From: Rutpela maculata
Taxonomy: Eukaryota > Arthropoda > Insecta > Coleoptera > Cerambycidae
Assembly: GCA_936432065.2 (NCBI GenBank)
Contig: OW386285.2
Location: forward strand, 39,611,920-39,675,919
Direction: 5' to 3'
Length of the DNA stretch: 64,000 nucleotides
A model generated the notes under the pieces. That model had not been told where the DNA came from. It saw only the letters and a program-made list of their open reading frames with translations, and did not search any database. Positions 1-11,126 of this stretch are shown in pieces (within the stretch, counting starts at the first letter, position 1; each line of letters begins with the position of its first letter). A program made the position numbers and the translations under genes.

Positions 1-335
1 CTCAAAGCGATCCTGAAGTTAAACCGCAATGGTTTTATTATTTGGTGTACAATTTGTAAAGATCTATTGCACGTTGCACCACTTTATCGCTACAGCACAA
101 CATTTAATCCCTTCAGAACTTGTCGATACTAATTAACAACCTCCCAGTAATGATTTTCTACGCTCGGTTTCAACCACAATAACAATTTAACGCATGCATT
201 TCCGACTATGTAAGGAGTAAGAGTTGTGATGTAATGGGAAGTTGTATGTCTTAATCTATTTACATCCTAAGTGCTAATACATTCAGTCACAGGAAAGACC
301 CCATATTAATTTAATGATATATTTTATTATCATTT
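1..335. other. AT-rich stretch, nothing recognised
   Basis: No coding signal, repeat or RNA gene was recognised before the first MITE. Confidence 0.5.
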
Positions 336-963
336 TATTTCCACACCCAGTGGAAGTATACTAACGACAAAATTTTTTTTTTAATTTTTATTGTTCAAAC
401 AGGCTTAGAATGTTATGAAACGTCAGGATTTTAAGTTTGAGCGAAAAAAGAAATTTCTGTCTGTCTGTCGGTCTGTAATTTTTTTTTGTGCGCACGTTTA
501 CTCTGGAACCGTTTGAGATGTTGACTCGAAATTTGGTACACATATGTACTTTACTATCTTGTTCCATCGAAGGATTGGGGGGTAAATTTGGGGTAAATAG
601 GTAAATCAAACAGGTAAGAGTTCATGAAATTGGTATTTAGTATATACAAGAGAAGCTAAGGTCTCAAAAAAAATTTTGGCATTAACCACCCCCATTACTA
701 CCCCCACCTCTTTATTAAAGGGGATGAAAAATATGATTTAGTGTGTATACAAGAACCAGAAACCTCAAAATATTTTTTTACTTTATCCACTACCACCCCC
801 TGTCACCACCCCCACCCCACTACCGATGTGGGGTATCGTTTTATGGGTTTTTGGGGTAGAGGATTTCAAATAATATATTATTAAAGTTCCCTAAACAATT
901 ATTTCCACATACAAATTTTTTTTGTTGTAAGTGACTTGGATAAAAAATCTGGATGTGGAAGTA
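336..963 (+). mobile_element. MITE family R, copy 1
   Basis: Non-coding element of about 630 bp bounded by short inverted ends that read TTTCCACACCCAG on the left and CTGGATGTGGAAGTAG on the right. It contains a (GTCT)n-like run near 455-475, followed by a segment around ACTCTGGAACCGTTT. The same segments occur in the same order at 3,194-3,840 and, inverted and truncated, at 63,310-63,690. The TIRs and the absence of coding sequence fit a non-autonomous DNA transposon. The superfamily is unknown because no target duplication is clear. Confidence 0.7.
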
Positions 964-2305
964 GTGATTTCTTAGGCAGCGGTTTTTAACAATGCTGCAC
1001 AATAAAATATCGAGACATCCATAATAACACTATAAAAATCATATAAATCATATATCTGTTTTCGAACTTCCATGTCATTAATGAGACTATTACTATTGAA
1101 ATTCCACTGGTACATCATATTGAAATTTAAAAATAAATTTAAAAAGAGGAAGGAAGGGATTTGAAATGAACATACCGAACGTTTGTTTTTGAATATACTA
1201 TTGGAATTTCAAATTGAAACTTAAGGTAAGGTTATGGTAGGACATTAAGAAATGAATGCGTAATGAACATTCCGAATATCTTTAATAGTGGAGCGAAAAA
1301 GAGGTAAAATTGTGTCGTTTTTTTTTATGAGCTTAGAACAAGATCACTCAGTGGGTATTACCAACAACATCATTTTACATATAAAAACACAAAATACGAC
1401 ATTTTTTAGTGGTCACAGATATTCTTATTTAAAAAAAAGTGTAAAATTTAATTTTTTTTTAAATCATTTTTTTTTGTACATCCATTGCCATATCTCAAAA
1501 ATGAATTGAGCTATCGATGTGAACTTTTTTTTGTTATAAAACACACACTTAAGCGCTTCTCTCTATTCATAGAATTGCTAATAAAAAAAAATGTAAACAT
1601 GCCAAAAACGTAGATGACCCTGAAAGTTTAGAGAATACGCCATCAAATTTTCACTAAGCGACGAAATTTTTTGTTTTTGAAAATTTTGTGTAACATGCTG
1701 TGAAGAAAATGAAGTCAATAGACTAAAAAAGTTTTTAGAAAAAAAATATTTTCATTACTAGCAATAGTTTGCTAGTTACGAATTTTTTAGTATGGAGGAA
1801 TTGTCGAAGCGTACGCGCGCCGTACTTAGAATAATAATGATTATGTATTGTATGTAACGGAACTTTTCATTATTATTTTTTTATGTTTAGGACTGTTTTA
1901 TCAAGTTTTAGGATCTGAAAGGATAACTTATTTTTTCCAGTGACACATTAAGGACTAAGGTTGAAGGCAAAAAGGAATTAAAAATCTTAAATGGAGTATG
2001 CATTGCATTGGGATCTCGGAAACGGTGAAAAATAATATTATAGTAAAATGGAAAAAGTGTTGCGCAACTAGGGGGTTAATAAAATCCCATAAACAGAAGT
2101 TTAGGAAAAGTAACAATTTTGGAGTGTTTTGATAAAAAGTAAACTATCGAGTTTTCCTTTTTTTGCGTTATTATTGGAGCAAAATAAAAAAGACAGTTTC
2201 TTAAAGCACGTGGCAATCTTAATATTTGCATCCGACATTTCCTCTGTCAGAGTCCCTATCCGAAACTCCAATGCATTGCATTTTTACCCTAGATCCACAC
2301 AATAA

Positions 2306-2575
2306 CACAGGTCGACAAAAAAAAAATCTACTCCAAGGACTAAATCTATCATGCCTTAAGTATTTTTGTATGCTGAATCCGAATTTTCCACTTAGATTTC
2401 GAGCAAACGTCAAACATTATCAAAAAATCGTATTTTGACGATAAAAACCGGGATTTACTCGAAATCTACGCGGTAAAAAAAATTTAAAATTGAAAATTCG
2501 GATTCAGCACACAAAAATACATAAGGAATGATAAGTTTAGCCCTTGGAACAGAACTTTTTTGTTGTAGATCTGTG
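2306..2575. repeat. Palindromic MITE unit A
   Basis: About 270-bp near-perfect palindrome with ends CACAGGTCGACAAAAA and TTTTGTTGTAGATCTGTG. The arms meet near 2,440. Both arms carry GCTGAATCCGAATTTTC and the segment CGAGTAAATCCCGG or its inverse. It is followed after 18 bp by a second unit of the same family. Confidence 0.8.
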
Positions 2576-2593
2576 GCACAGGTGCACTTTGTA

Positions 2594-2888
2594 CACAGGT
2601 CTACAAAAAAAGAAATTCTGTTCCAATGACTAAATCTATCATTTCTTATGTATTTTTGTATGCTGAATCCGAATTTTCAATTAAAAAAAATTTTTACCGC
2701 GTAGATTTCGAGTAAATCCCGGTTTTTATCGTCAAAATACGGTTTTTTTGACAATAAAAACCGGAATTTACTCGAAATCTACGCGGTAGAAAATTTTTTT
2801 AATTGAAAATTCGGATTCAGCACACAAAAATACTTAAGGCATGATAGGTTTAGTCCTCGGAGAAGATTTTTTTTTTTGTAGACCTGTG
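2594..2888. repeat. Palindromic MITE unit B
   Basis: About 295-bp palindrome of the same family as unit A, with ends CACAGGTCTACAAAAA and TTTTTGTAGACCTGTG and a centre near 2,740. Units A and B sit head to tail with an 18-bp spacer. A lone copy of the terminus lies at 27,110-27,123. Confidence 0.85.
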
Positions 2889-3193
2889 AATTGAGTAAAC
2901 GTGTTATTTTCGCCTAAATTAGGTAACAAAAAAGAAAAAAACATCCTAAATTAAGTCTTTTTTAATTTCCTAATTATAGTCTCTAAACTCTGTTTCCATG
3001 GCTTGTGCACAAGTTTATCGTTTTCCTCTATTACTACGCCACATAAAATTCATTCCATTTTACAATGAAACTTAGATTGCTTATTGATCTTAAATATTTT
3101 TTAAGTAGATAATCCACGCACAATTCGCACAATGACCATATGTTCTACAATATAATACAAGTGGTAATAAGAGAAAGAATATCGTTACACATT

Positions 3194-3840
3194 TTACTTC
3201 CACATTCAGTGAAAATATAGTATGGACAAAAATATTTTTGAAAATTTGTATTATCCAAATAGGCTTAGAATGTCATGAAACGTCGAGATTTTAAGTTTGA
3301 GCAAAAAAAATTCTGTCTGTCGGTCTGTCTGTAACTTTTTTGTGCGTACGATTACTCTGGAACCGTTTAAGTTATTGACTTGAAATTTGGTACACGTACC
3401 ATGTATTTTAACGAGATCTGGAACTAGATTATTCCGTAAAGGGTTGGGGGTAAATGGAGGTAAATAGACAAATCAAGCAAGTAAGAGTCCATAAAACTGG
3501 TATTTAGTATATAAAAGAGAAGCTAAGCTCTCAAAATTTTTTTTTGGCACTAACCACCCACATTATCAACTCCCACCCCATTATTCAAGGGGGCGAAAAA
3601 AATAAAATTGTCATTTAGTGAAGAACCAAAGGCCTCAATTTTTTTTTACTTTATCCACCAATACTACTTACTTTATTCCACCACCCTCAGCCTCACTACC
3701 GATGTGGCATATCGTTTTATAGGTTTTTGGGGTAGACGATTTCAAATATTATATTATTAAAGTTCCATAAAAAATGATTTCCACGTTCAAATTTTTTTCG
3801 TTCTGAGAGACTTGGATAGAAGATCTGGATGTGGAAGTAG
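3194..3840 (+). mobile_element. MITE family R, copy 2
   Basis: Copy of the element at 336-963, 647 bp, with TIR TACTTCCACATTCAG at the left and the inverse form CTGGATGTGGAAGTAG at the right. It is colinear with copy 1 along its length and lies inside TIR element T1, so it inserted after T1. It is non-coding. Confidence 0.75.
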
Positions 3841-4475
3841 TGATTCCTTGGGCAGCGGTTTTATAATTTGACCTTCGACGAAAACGAATAACGTTAATAG
3901 TACACCGCCCTGAGACTAGTTAGTTTTAGTGGACGCGGACGTATTAATATTCAATTTCTGCAATTCGCGCGCTCTAAAAAAAATCACTGTACCTAAACTG
4001 TAAAAGACACAATAAAATTTATGCTATCAAAAACTTTTTTGGTCTTTTGGCTTTATTTTCTTCGCAGCATGTTATACAAAATTTCCAAAAACAAAAAAGT
4101 TTGTTGACTGCGGATTTTCTGAACTTTCAAGGTTATCTAAGTTTTTAACAAACTTAAAAATGTTTTAGTTAACAATACTATACACAGATAGAAGCGCGTA
4201 AATGTGTGTTTTATAACAAAAAAAAGTTCATGTGGATAGCTCCATTCGTTTTTAAGTTATGGCATTAGATGTTCAAAAAAACATGATTTAAAAAAAAAAA
4301 AATTCACACCTTTTTAAAAATAACAATGTCCGTGACCACTAAAAAATGTCGTATTTCATGATTTCTAATGAACATCGACCTACTTAACGAAATGGTATAT
4401 ATCTAGGTTTGTTCTAAGATTAAAAAAAAAAAACTCGAGAAGGAAGCGACTTCTCCCCTGTTTTTTACTCCACTA

Positions 4476-6422
4476 TAAGTTTATTGAATAATACAAGCAT
4501 AAATCATAGAAATTAATAGGAATGCCTCCTCCCCTCTCATTCTGTAGGCAAGGATAGATTTTTTTTTATTTTTTCATTGACAATATCAGTAATCATCTCA
4601 ATTCTTCAGGAATTGCATCTAACAATTCTTGTGGATCTTGTGAATTATTTCAATTGTTACTCATCAACATGTTAACCATGAAAGCCCATTTTTGAGAACA
4701 TTGCACCAATCAAATGTGTCACCATAAAAATGCCTAATTGAAATTTTCGACTTTCGTGATTTGTTGTTAAGTTGTTTTATAGTGCACTGCGAATGACTCT
4801 CAGTTTTTTGTTCGGAAGCTGGGTAATGGGTATTGAAAAATTGATATTAAAATCCTTTAGATGTTAATAAATCATTACATACAGGGGCGCCGATTAGTTA
4901 ATTCCAAATTAATTGATTTTGAAATTGTATGAAGGTAACCAACTAATAAGTTAACTTTAAAATGTTAATATTGTGAAAACAAAACAGAAATTGTAAAATC
5001 TGTGAGACTATAATTAGTAAAGGACTTCGTGAAATTTTGAAGTACAAACTTGAAATATTTATGCTTAAAATTAGTATATGTATTTGATAAGTAAGAAAAT
5101 GTTTATAATAATTACATACTGAAGTAAAGCGTAGTATACATGTATACGTAGCCGCACAAAAGAAAGTTTACATCTCCTATATTATATGTACATAGATATA
5201 TTCGTTATATAAATATTTCACGCTTAAAATTTTAAGAATAATATATAGATCGTTAAATGTATCTAATCATCGTTGTTGTTGTTTGACCAATGGTGGAACG
5301 ATAGGAGAAATCAGCTTCAATAATAAAAAAAACAAACTGCATACAACCTAAATTCTTGTAGAAAGGTCCTTTAAAGGTGTCCTTATGTAACCGAAATGAA
5401 TTATTAGCAGAATGATACCAGGGCTTCGGAAAATAATCTTTTGGTGAGACTGAGCATAAAAAGTTTCCAAAAAAAATTCTTGTTTTTTTTCTAAATCTTG
5501 ATAATACCAAATCCTGATAATTCCTTGACACTACTTAATTAACATTAACCTCAATACGCAAGGAGAAAAATATAAAGGATTCAAAAAAAAAGAAGAAGGC
5601 CAGAAATTAAGAGAAAAACTTAAGCTAAAAAATGTACAAAAATTATTATTTTAGAGGAATTTAGTAAAAATTCTACTAACCGTAGGGATATGTGTGCACA
5701 AAGTGAAGATACTTTAAATAGTTTCCTTTTCAAACTATGCAACACACGACCAAGGAAAATTCAATCTTTATCAGTTTTTTTCCAATAATCGTTTTAGCGG
5801 TTGGGTACTAAGTAAACTTTAATCATCTATATCTTTTCGAAACTAGTTTAAGAACGAAGCTCTTAAAAATTATGTCTGATATTCTTACCATTTTCAAAGC
5901 AGAGGGCAACACTAATCAGGAGAGTGAGAAGCTACATCTATGTATTATAGTAATCTTAAATATGAATTTCTTTTCATTTTTATATTTCTAGCTAAGTGAC
6001 ATCTTTTAACACTTTGGTTTATTAATAGGAAATAATTACAGGATAATTTTGTTATTTTAATTAATACAGGTAAATGACCAATAGTTAGCGATCTACATCT
6101 TAAATATAATATTTACCAATGTGAAATTAGAAATAAAATTGCGATTTTATTGTGACAGATTCATACAAAATTGTATTAAGTAAATATTTGTTAGTTTCTT
6201 TTTTTGTAGTAAGAAAAAAGGAAATTTTATTGTTGTCTGTAAGTTTTAGTTACTGTGGCAATTGAATTGCGACAAATGTCATTATTAATAGTAGTACAAT
6301 CGTATCGACATATGTCATGTTTTATTTCATGAAATATTTTGTGTGCTTTTCAATATTTATCTATAATTTTTATCTGGGGCTTGTTCCTCAAAAATAATAT
6401 AACTCGTGTAAATCGCAGTAAT
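4476..6422. other. AT-rich intergenic or intronic DNA
   Basis: I found no coding region, TIR pair or RNA gene here. A 92-codon open frame on the minus strand (5,253-5,531) has no recognisable domain and is probably chance. Confidence 0.4.
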
Positions 6423-7395
6423 ATACAGGCTGTACCACTTAAAAGCGATATTTGAATTCTGTAAAAGGTAGCTACTAGAATAAATAAATGACTTCAGTTT
6501 TGAGTAAAAATGGTTATTTTACACATTGAGGTATAGATGGCGTTGCGATGCAAAGAAATTTTTCGATCCTAGGAAGATGAAATGAGTTGCATGAGATGGA
6601 GAATTATATTCTAAGCGACTTTTTTAATAAGAATAATTTTCGAAAAATCACTGGTTTTCGAGATATTTGAACTTAAATGTAATTTTTCATATGCCTACAA
6701 TTTATAGTGTAAAATTTAGTATAACATACATCATAAACATGACGCAAAAATTAGACAATGCAAATAAACAAAAATGTCAAATAGCAGTTTTGTTTTACTT
6801 GAAAAAAAAATATTTAGTGTTTTGTGTTAGAGATAAGTTGGCGAGAGTCAATTGACATATGTCAGAATAATAATAATTAATGTTAGAGTTCCTCATGTAA
6901 TATCATTGATGTTAATACACAGTTAATTACAGTCCGCTCAGTTAGATTCTTATTCAAGAATTGGTTATCTACCCCCCCAACATTTTGAAATAAATGTTTC
7001 ATTACCATCTAAATGAGCCCGATTCACTATGAAAAATGTCCCAAAAGACTTATTGTCTAAAATGTATTTTAAAAAAGTTATGACGATTTTTATATTCAAA
7101 GAAATTATATTGAAGTTCAAATAACTCGAGAACCAGTGATTTTTCGAAAATTGTTCGTATTATAAAAGTTACTCAGAATATAATTCTCCATTTCATGCAA
7201 CTTATTCCATCGTTCCTAGGATCGAAAATTTTCTTTGCATCGCAACGCCATCCCTGCCTCAATGTGTATAATAACCATTTCTACTCAAAACTGAAGTCAT
7301 TTACATATTCTAGTAGACGCTTTTCACATAATTCAAATATCGCTTTTGGTTATCGAGAAAATGGCGCCGGAAGTTTTAAGTGGGACACCCTGTAT
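6423..7395. mobile_element. Fold-back element, TIR ATACAGG..CACTTAAAA
   Basis: Element of about 973 bp with arms of roughly 250-280 bp (6,423-6,675 and 7,110-7,395). The right end reads TTTTAAGTGGGACACCCTGTAT inverted against a mutated left end ATACAGGCTGTACCACTT. Arms share the block around GATGGCGTTGCGATGCAAAG. The centre is AT-rich. The ATACAGGGTGTCCC type of terminus recurs in insect repeats. No transposase is present. Confidence 0.8.
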
Positions 7396-8116
7396 AGTAT
7401 ATACCGGGTGCCACAGGCTAGTGGCTCCCCCCTATATTTCCTTTATTTTTTAACTTATCCATTTAAAATTTGAGGTGCACAAACTACCTGTAAAAACGGA
7501 TTTTTGGACATAAAAAAACGGTACACCATTTTCGGTTTACTCGGAAATGACTGCAACTTTCGATTTTTACATGGAATACCCTGTATATTTTTACATATTT
7601 GGATTCAAGACATGTTCTGAGTATACCATGAGATTTTCGCGAATTTTTGAGTCGATGTTCAGTTTTTTAAGCATTTTAAGACATTCGTGTAGAGTGCTTT
7701 GGAATACCAAAATTTGTTCTACGGTAGGTAAAGTCCTAGGAAAAAATATAATTTTTCGTTTAATTTCATTAATAACTATTTACGAAGCCTCCAAAATTGA
7801 CAAATCACTTTTTTATCGAAAACTTCTTTTTTTCAAATGGGAAGGTGGCGGCTCCTAGTGTTCAATAAATTATAGATTTTTTTATGAATTCATTGATATC
7901 CATTTCAAATCTATGCTATTTTATTGAATTTATTTAAAAATAAAAAAATCACTTTCAATCTAATTTTTCTTGAACTTTAACGTAGTTGCCTTTGCAAAAA
8001 TCATATGTCTAATAATGAAATTTGAATAATATACGTTTTTCTGAAATTGATCGGCAATATCTACATCTTCGGCGCGATTTCAGATCGAAAAATGCACAAT
8101 TCCAGTATTTTAGTCC

Positions 8117-8169
8117 GTTGCTAAGAAACCATAAGAAAACAGACTAGAAAAGATCCGTTGCCAAGCAAC
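8117..8169. promoter_or_regulatory. Pair of X-box-like motifs
   Basis: GTTGCTAAGAAAC (8,117-8,129) and GTTGCCAAGCAAC (8,157-8,169) both fit the imperfect inverted pattern bound by RFX transcription factors and are spaced 40 bp start to start. They lie inside a transposable element, so any regulatory role is inference. Confidence 0.3.
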
Positions 8170-8380
8170 GATCAACAAAACTGTACAGGCCTAGGCCAGG
8201 AAAGTAACATTCCCGTACGGTTTTTTATGTATATTTTAGACAGTAAATAAATACACGCAGACAAACTAACTCACATTAAAATTGCATCTATTAGTAAGCA
8301 GTTAGATTGTAATGAAGAAATGTTATACATTAATAAAAATTCCTTAATTTATAAAAATATTAATTGTGATTTCAGAAAAA

Positions 8381-8515
8381 ATAGTATGTGTACTTCGGTG
8401 TGAAAGCACATTCCGGGACTTCGATGCTTGTTAGCCTCGGCTAGCGCCTCGGCTAACAATTTGTATCGTCGTCCGGGAATGTATTGCTTTCACACCAAAA
8501 TGCACAATATACTAT
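8381..8515. repeat. Hairpin MITE with GGTGTGAAAGCA arms
   Basis: Inverted arms 8,381-8,421 and 8,471-8,515 share GGTGTGAAAGCA, CATTCCGGGAC and the outer ATAGTAT. The loop contains TTAGCCTCGG twice in opposite orientation. It is a small non-coding fold-back unit nested in the 7,403-9,429 element. Confidence 0.75.
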
Positions 8516-8634
8516 TTTGTGAATAGTAGCCTTTTGGTTCTCTTTTGTTTCTTAATAGGTATAAGCACTAGTACAAAGTAGGATCAATAAAAATTATTTT
8601 GAAAGTGATTTTTTATTTTTAAATAAATTTAATA

Positions 8635-8765
8635 ATAGTATATTAATGAGTGTTGTAAGAAGCATATTACGCACGAATGGAAAAGTTACGCACGATGCCG
8701 CGTAGCGGCGAGTGCGTATTTCCATGAGTGCGTAATTGCTTTACAACTCGAATTATGTACTATAC
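8635..8765. repeat. Hairpin MITE with TACGCAC arms
   Basis: Inverted arms (8,635-8,690 and 8,710-8,765) share GAGTTGTAAAGCAAT-like and ATTACGCAC blocks around a GC-rich loop CGCGTAGCGGCG. It is a non-coding hairpin nested in the larger fold-back element. Confidence 0.7.
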
Positions 8766-8941
8766 TTTACCCACGATCATATTTATTTATTTACTTAGTA
8801 AAATCTGAGTTTAGTTTACTTGTCAAAAATATTATTCAACAAATATTATGTCAGTTTTGACAGCGTTTGAAAATTACGTAGGCGCTTTTGTCTTTTTAAA
8901 CCCCGCGTCAGCGAACTAAGCCACCTATATTTGCGTGTCCC

Positions 8942-8989
8942 GTGCGTTTTGTTTACCGTGCGATTTGTTTACAGTGGGTTTTGTTTACC
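8942..8989 (+). repeat. Three 16-bp tandem repeats with TTGTTTAC cores
   Basis: The units GTGCGTTTTGTTTACC, GTGCGATTTGTTTACA and GTGGGTTTTGTTTACC follow each other with an exact 16-bp period. Each contains TGTTTAC, the core of a forkhead-type binding site. Confidence 0.75.
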
Positions 8990-9429
8990 CTATGTAAAAT
9001 CCAACTTACATAGATGGCAGGTAGTGTGTTTTTTACTATTTACAGTAGTGATCGTAGGTAAAATAGAAAAACAAATAGCATAAATTTGAAATGGATATCA
9101 ATGAATTCAGAAAAAAAAAATATAATTTATTGAACACTAGGAGCCACCACCTTCCCATTTGAAAAAAAAAGTTTTCGATAAAAAAGTGGTTTGTTCAATT
9201 TTGGAGGCTTCGTAAATAGTTATTAATGAAATTAAACGAAAAATATATTTTTCCCTTGGACTTAACCTGCCGTAGAACAAATTTTGGTATTCCAAAGCAC
9301 TCTAGACGAATGTCTTAAAATGCTTTAGTAAATTGAACATCGACTCAAAAATTCGCGAAAATCTCATGGTATACTCAGAATGTTGTCTTGAATCCAAATA
9401 TGTAAGAGACACTAGCTAATGGCAACCGG

Positions 9430-10650
9430 TTTCAGTATAACTACGTTTATATTTCGAATTTATAAATCATTACAATTTAATCATGCAGAAGATCCTTCAA
9501 GCAAAAATTACATGTGAAAATTTTAATATAGCTCATACAGGAATGTTAAACACAGAATTCATTGACTTAAGAACGTAGTTGACAAAATAATTTAGAACAA
9601 TAAAGGACATTTTATTTTTTTCAAGTACCAAGTACCCATTTAATAATAATAGTTGCTATTGACTATTCCTATACAACTTTGTATTGTCTGTTAAGGAAAA
9701 TAAATTATTTATTATTATTATTAATCGCTTTAAAAAAATTATGTGTGGTAAAAAACTATCCCAAGATTCTACAAAAAAAATTTGGTAATTGTTCCGAAAC
9801 TTTATAAGGGTTAAAAAAATCCAGAAAATTTCAAGTTTTTTTAATGTTCCCGTTGTCATATTCTGTTCCAATTTATTCCACATTTATGTTTCGGTAATAT
9901 CTATAATTGGTTAAAATTTTATTTGAATCAGTTATGACGTTCAATAGATATAAATTATTTTCTAAAATTTTCGATTTTCTTTTACTCGAAAACGGTGTGA
10001 TATTAAGGGCTAAAATTTGGCAAAATTGTAAGTGATATTGATAACAATCTAAGCAAAAAAAGAGTACTATCCATGTGTGGACGAATTCACCCACCTTGAC
10101 GGACTGTGGTCTTTGCATAGAAAAATAATTAATAATTTTCAACATGTGATGGTATCAGGAAACGAATTTCTGAGCAAAAATTTCTTTTCATGATGATTCT
10201 AGAAAAATATTTTTATCTGGTTGTATTGGAGATACAAAATCAACTAGGCGAGATTTATTAACTCCACTCAAGATTTAGAATTATTTTTCAAATTCCTATG
10301 TGCTCACATTCTCATTTCTTAATGTATGACGTGTTACTAAGTGCCTGTTGAAGAGATAATACCATTAAAATGATAATTTACATTACTGAGAATTATAAAA
10401 TATACAAATGAAGACCGTTTACAGATTTTCATAATTAAGCTATAACAAGCTTACCATTCGCCGACGCTTTTTACCCAACAAAAGACTTCGACAATCATTT
10501 TAATTAATATCAAGCGATATAAAAGAAATTGTTCTATATCGAAAAGTAAGAAAGGCGCCGTAATAATCCTTTAAATGAGAATGCCTTAATTAAGTTCTGA
10601 AAGCTAAATAGAACTGAGCTGTCTTGTGTACAAACGTATTCAATTCAAGC
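9430..10650. other. AT-rich stretch, nothing recognised
   Basis: Open frames of 75 and 90 codons on the minus strand between 9,656 and 10,145 are low-complexity and have no recognisable domain. No repeat structure was found. Confidence 0.4.
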
Positions 10651-10697
10651 TTTACAAACATTTTCATTTTCTGCCATTTCACGCGAGCGCGTGAGCC

Positions 10698-10705
10698 TAT
10701 AAATT
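10698..10705 (+). promoter_or_regulatory. Possible TATA box upstream of candidate exon 1
   Basis: CTATAAAT lies 4 bp after the near-palindrome ACGCGAGCGCGTG (10,681-10,693) in a locally GC-richer segment, about 310 bp before the candidate start codon at 11,014. A transcription start would be expected near 10,725-10,735. This is a sequence match only. Confidence 0.25.
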
Positions 10706-11013
10706 TGATTTGTATTGTTTGCTTAGTGTATCATACCCAGCGCAAACAAATTTTACACAAAAATTTGTATACGTGCAACGTGAGCGCAATGCCAGCCAAG
10801 TTCACAATGCACCTAGCAGTGCATACATTTGTATGCAGCAGCTTAGACTAAGCCTAAGCGAAACCAGAGGCTCGAATAACCCCACAACTCTTCTCCTTAC
10901 AAAACTGGGTAGCGCGGTGGGTTTTTGCCGCTTCGTATCGTTACCGTAAAGCTAGCTGCAAACAATCACCATCTTTTATTTACGTTGCCTTGCATTCTGT
11001 TTTAAAAGCGGAA

Positions 11014-11126
11014 ATGAATATACCAGTGGATCATTGGGACATTGTAAGAGTACTTTTATTTCTAGTCACTCTTTTATGTATTTCTGCGAATAATAATGGA
11101 TCGTGTTTGGGAGATAATTTAGTAAG
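11014..11126 (+). CDS. Candidate first coding exon with signal peptide (partial gene)
   Basis: An ATG at 11,014 opens a 38-codon frame ending at a TAA that overlaps a splice-donor-like GTAAGG/GTAATA. The peptide begins MNIPVDHWDIVR, followed by the hydrophobic stretch VLLFLVTLLCISA and then NNNGSCLGDN. This is the layout of a cleavable signal peptide, with a likely cut after Ser-Ala. Two donors are possible: after 11,121 (phase 0) or after 11,126. A TATA-like box lies about 310 bp upstream, and the segment is richer in GC than its surroundings. If real, this is the start of a secreted or membrane protein whose first intron runs into the transposon-filled DNA downstream. I do not recognise the family and found no second exon. 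The alternative is a chance ORF. Confidence 0.4.

Larger units (their letters stand above)
1286..4475. mobile_element. 3.2-kb TIR element T1, non-coding, with nested insertions
   Basis: The ends at 1,286-1,735 and 4,015-4,475 are diverged inverted repeats of about 450 bp. The outermost bases read TAGTGGAGCGAAAAAG on the left and CTTTTTACTCCACTA-like on the right. Shared internal blocks include the segment around GACATTTTTTAGTGGTCAC on the left and its inverse near 4,330-4,360. The interior holds two tandem palindromes (2,306-2,888) and MITE R copy 2 (3,194-3,840). No coding sequence was recognised. This is a non-autonomous, fold-back type DNA transposon remnant of unknown superfamily. Confidence 0.65.
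7403..9429. mobile_element. 2-kb fold-back element with nested hairpins
   Basis: The termini ACCGGGTGCCACAGGCTAGTG (left) and an inverse form CACTAGCTAATGGCAACCGG (right) bound a pair of inverted arms, 7,592-7,925 and 9,062-9,404, that match along about 335 bp. The right arm lacks the block at 7,431-7,590. The interior holds an inner inverted pair (7,924-7,962 and 8,596-8,640), two hairpins, two X-box-like motifs and a short tandem repeat. It abuts the preceding fold-back element, only 7 bp away. No coding sequence was recognised. Confidence 0.75.

Noticed and set aside
5253..5531. 92-codon minus-strand open frame
   Set aside because: No recognisable motif and no splice or promoter support; length is within chance for this composition.
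7195..7858. Open frames of 92 and 103 codons on the plus strand
   Set aside because: They lie in the arms of fold-back elements, and the inverse arms do not preserve the frame.
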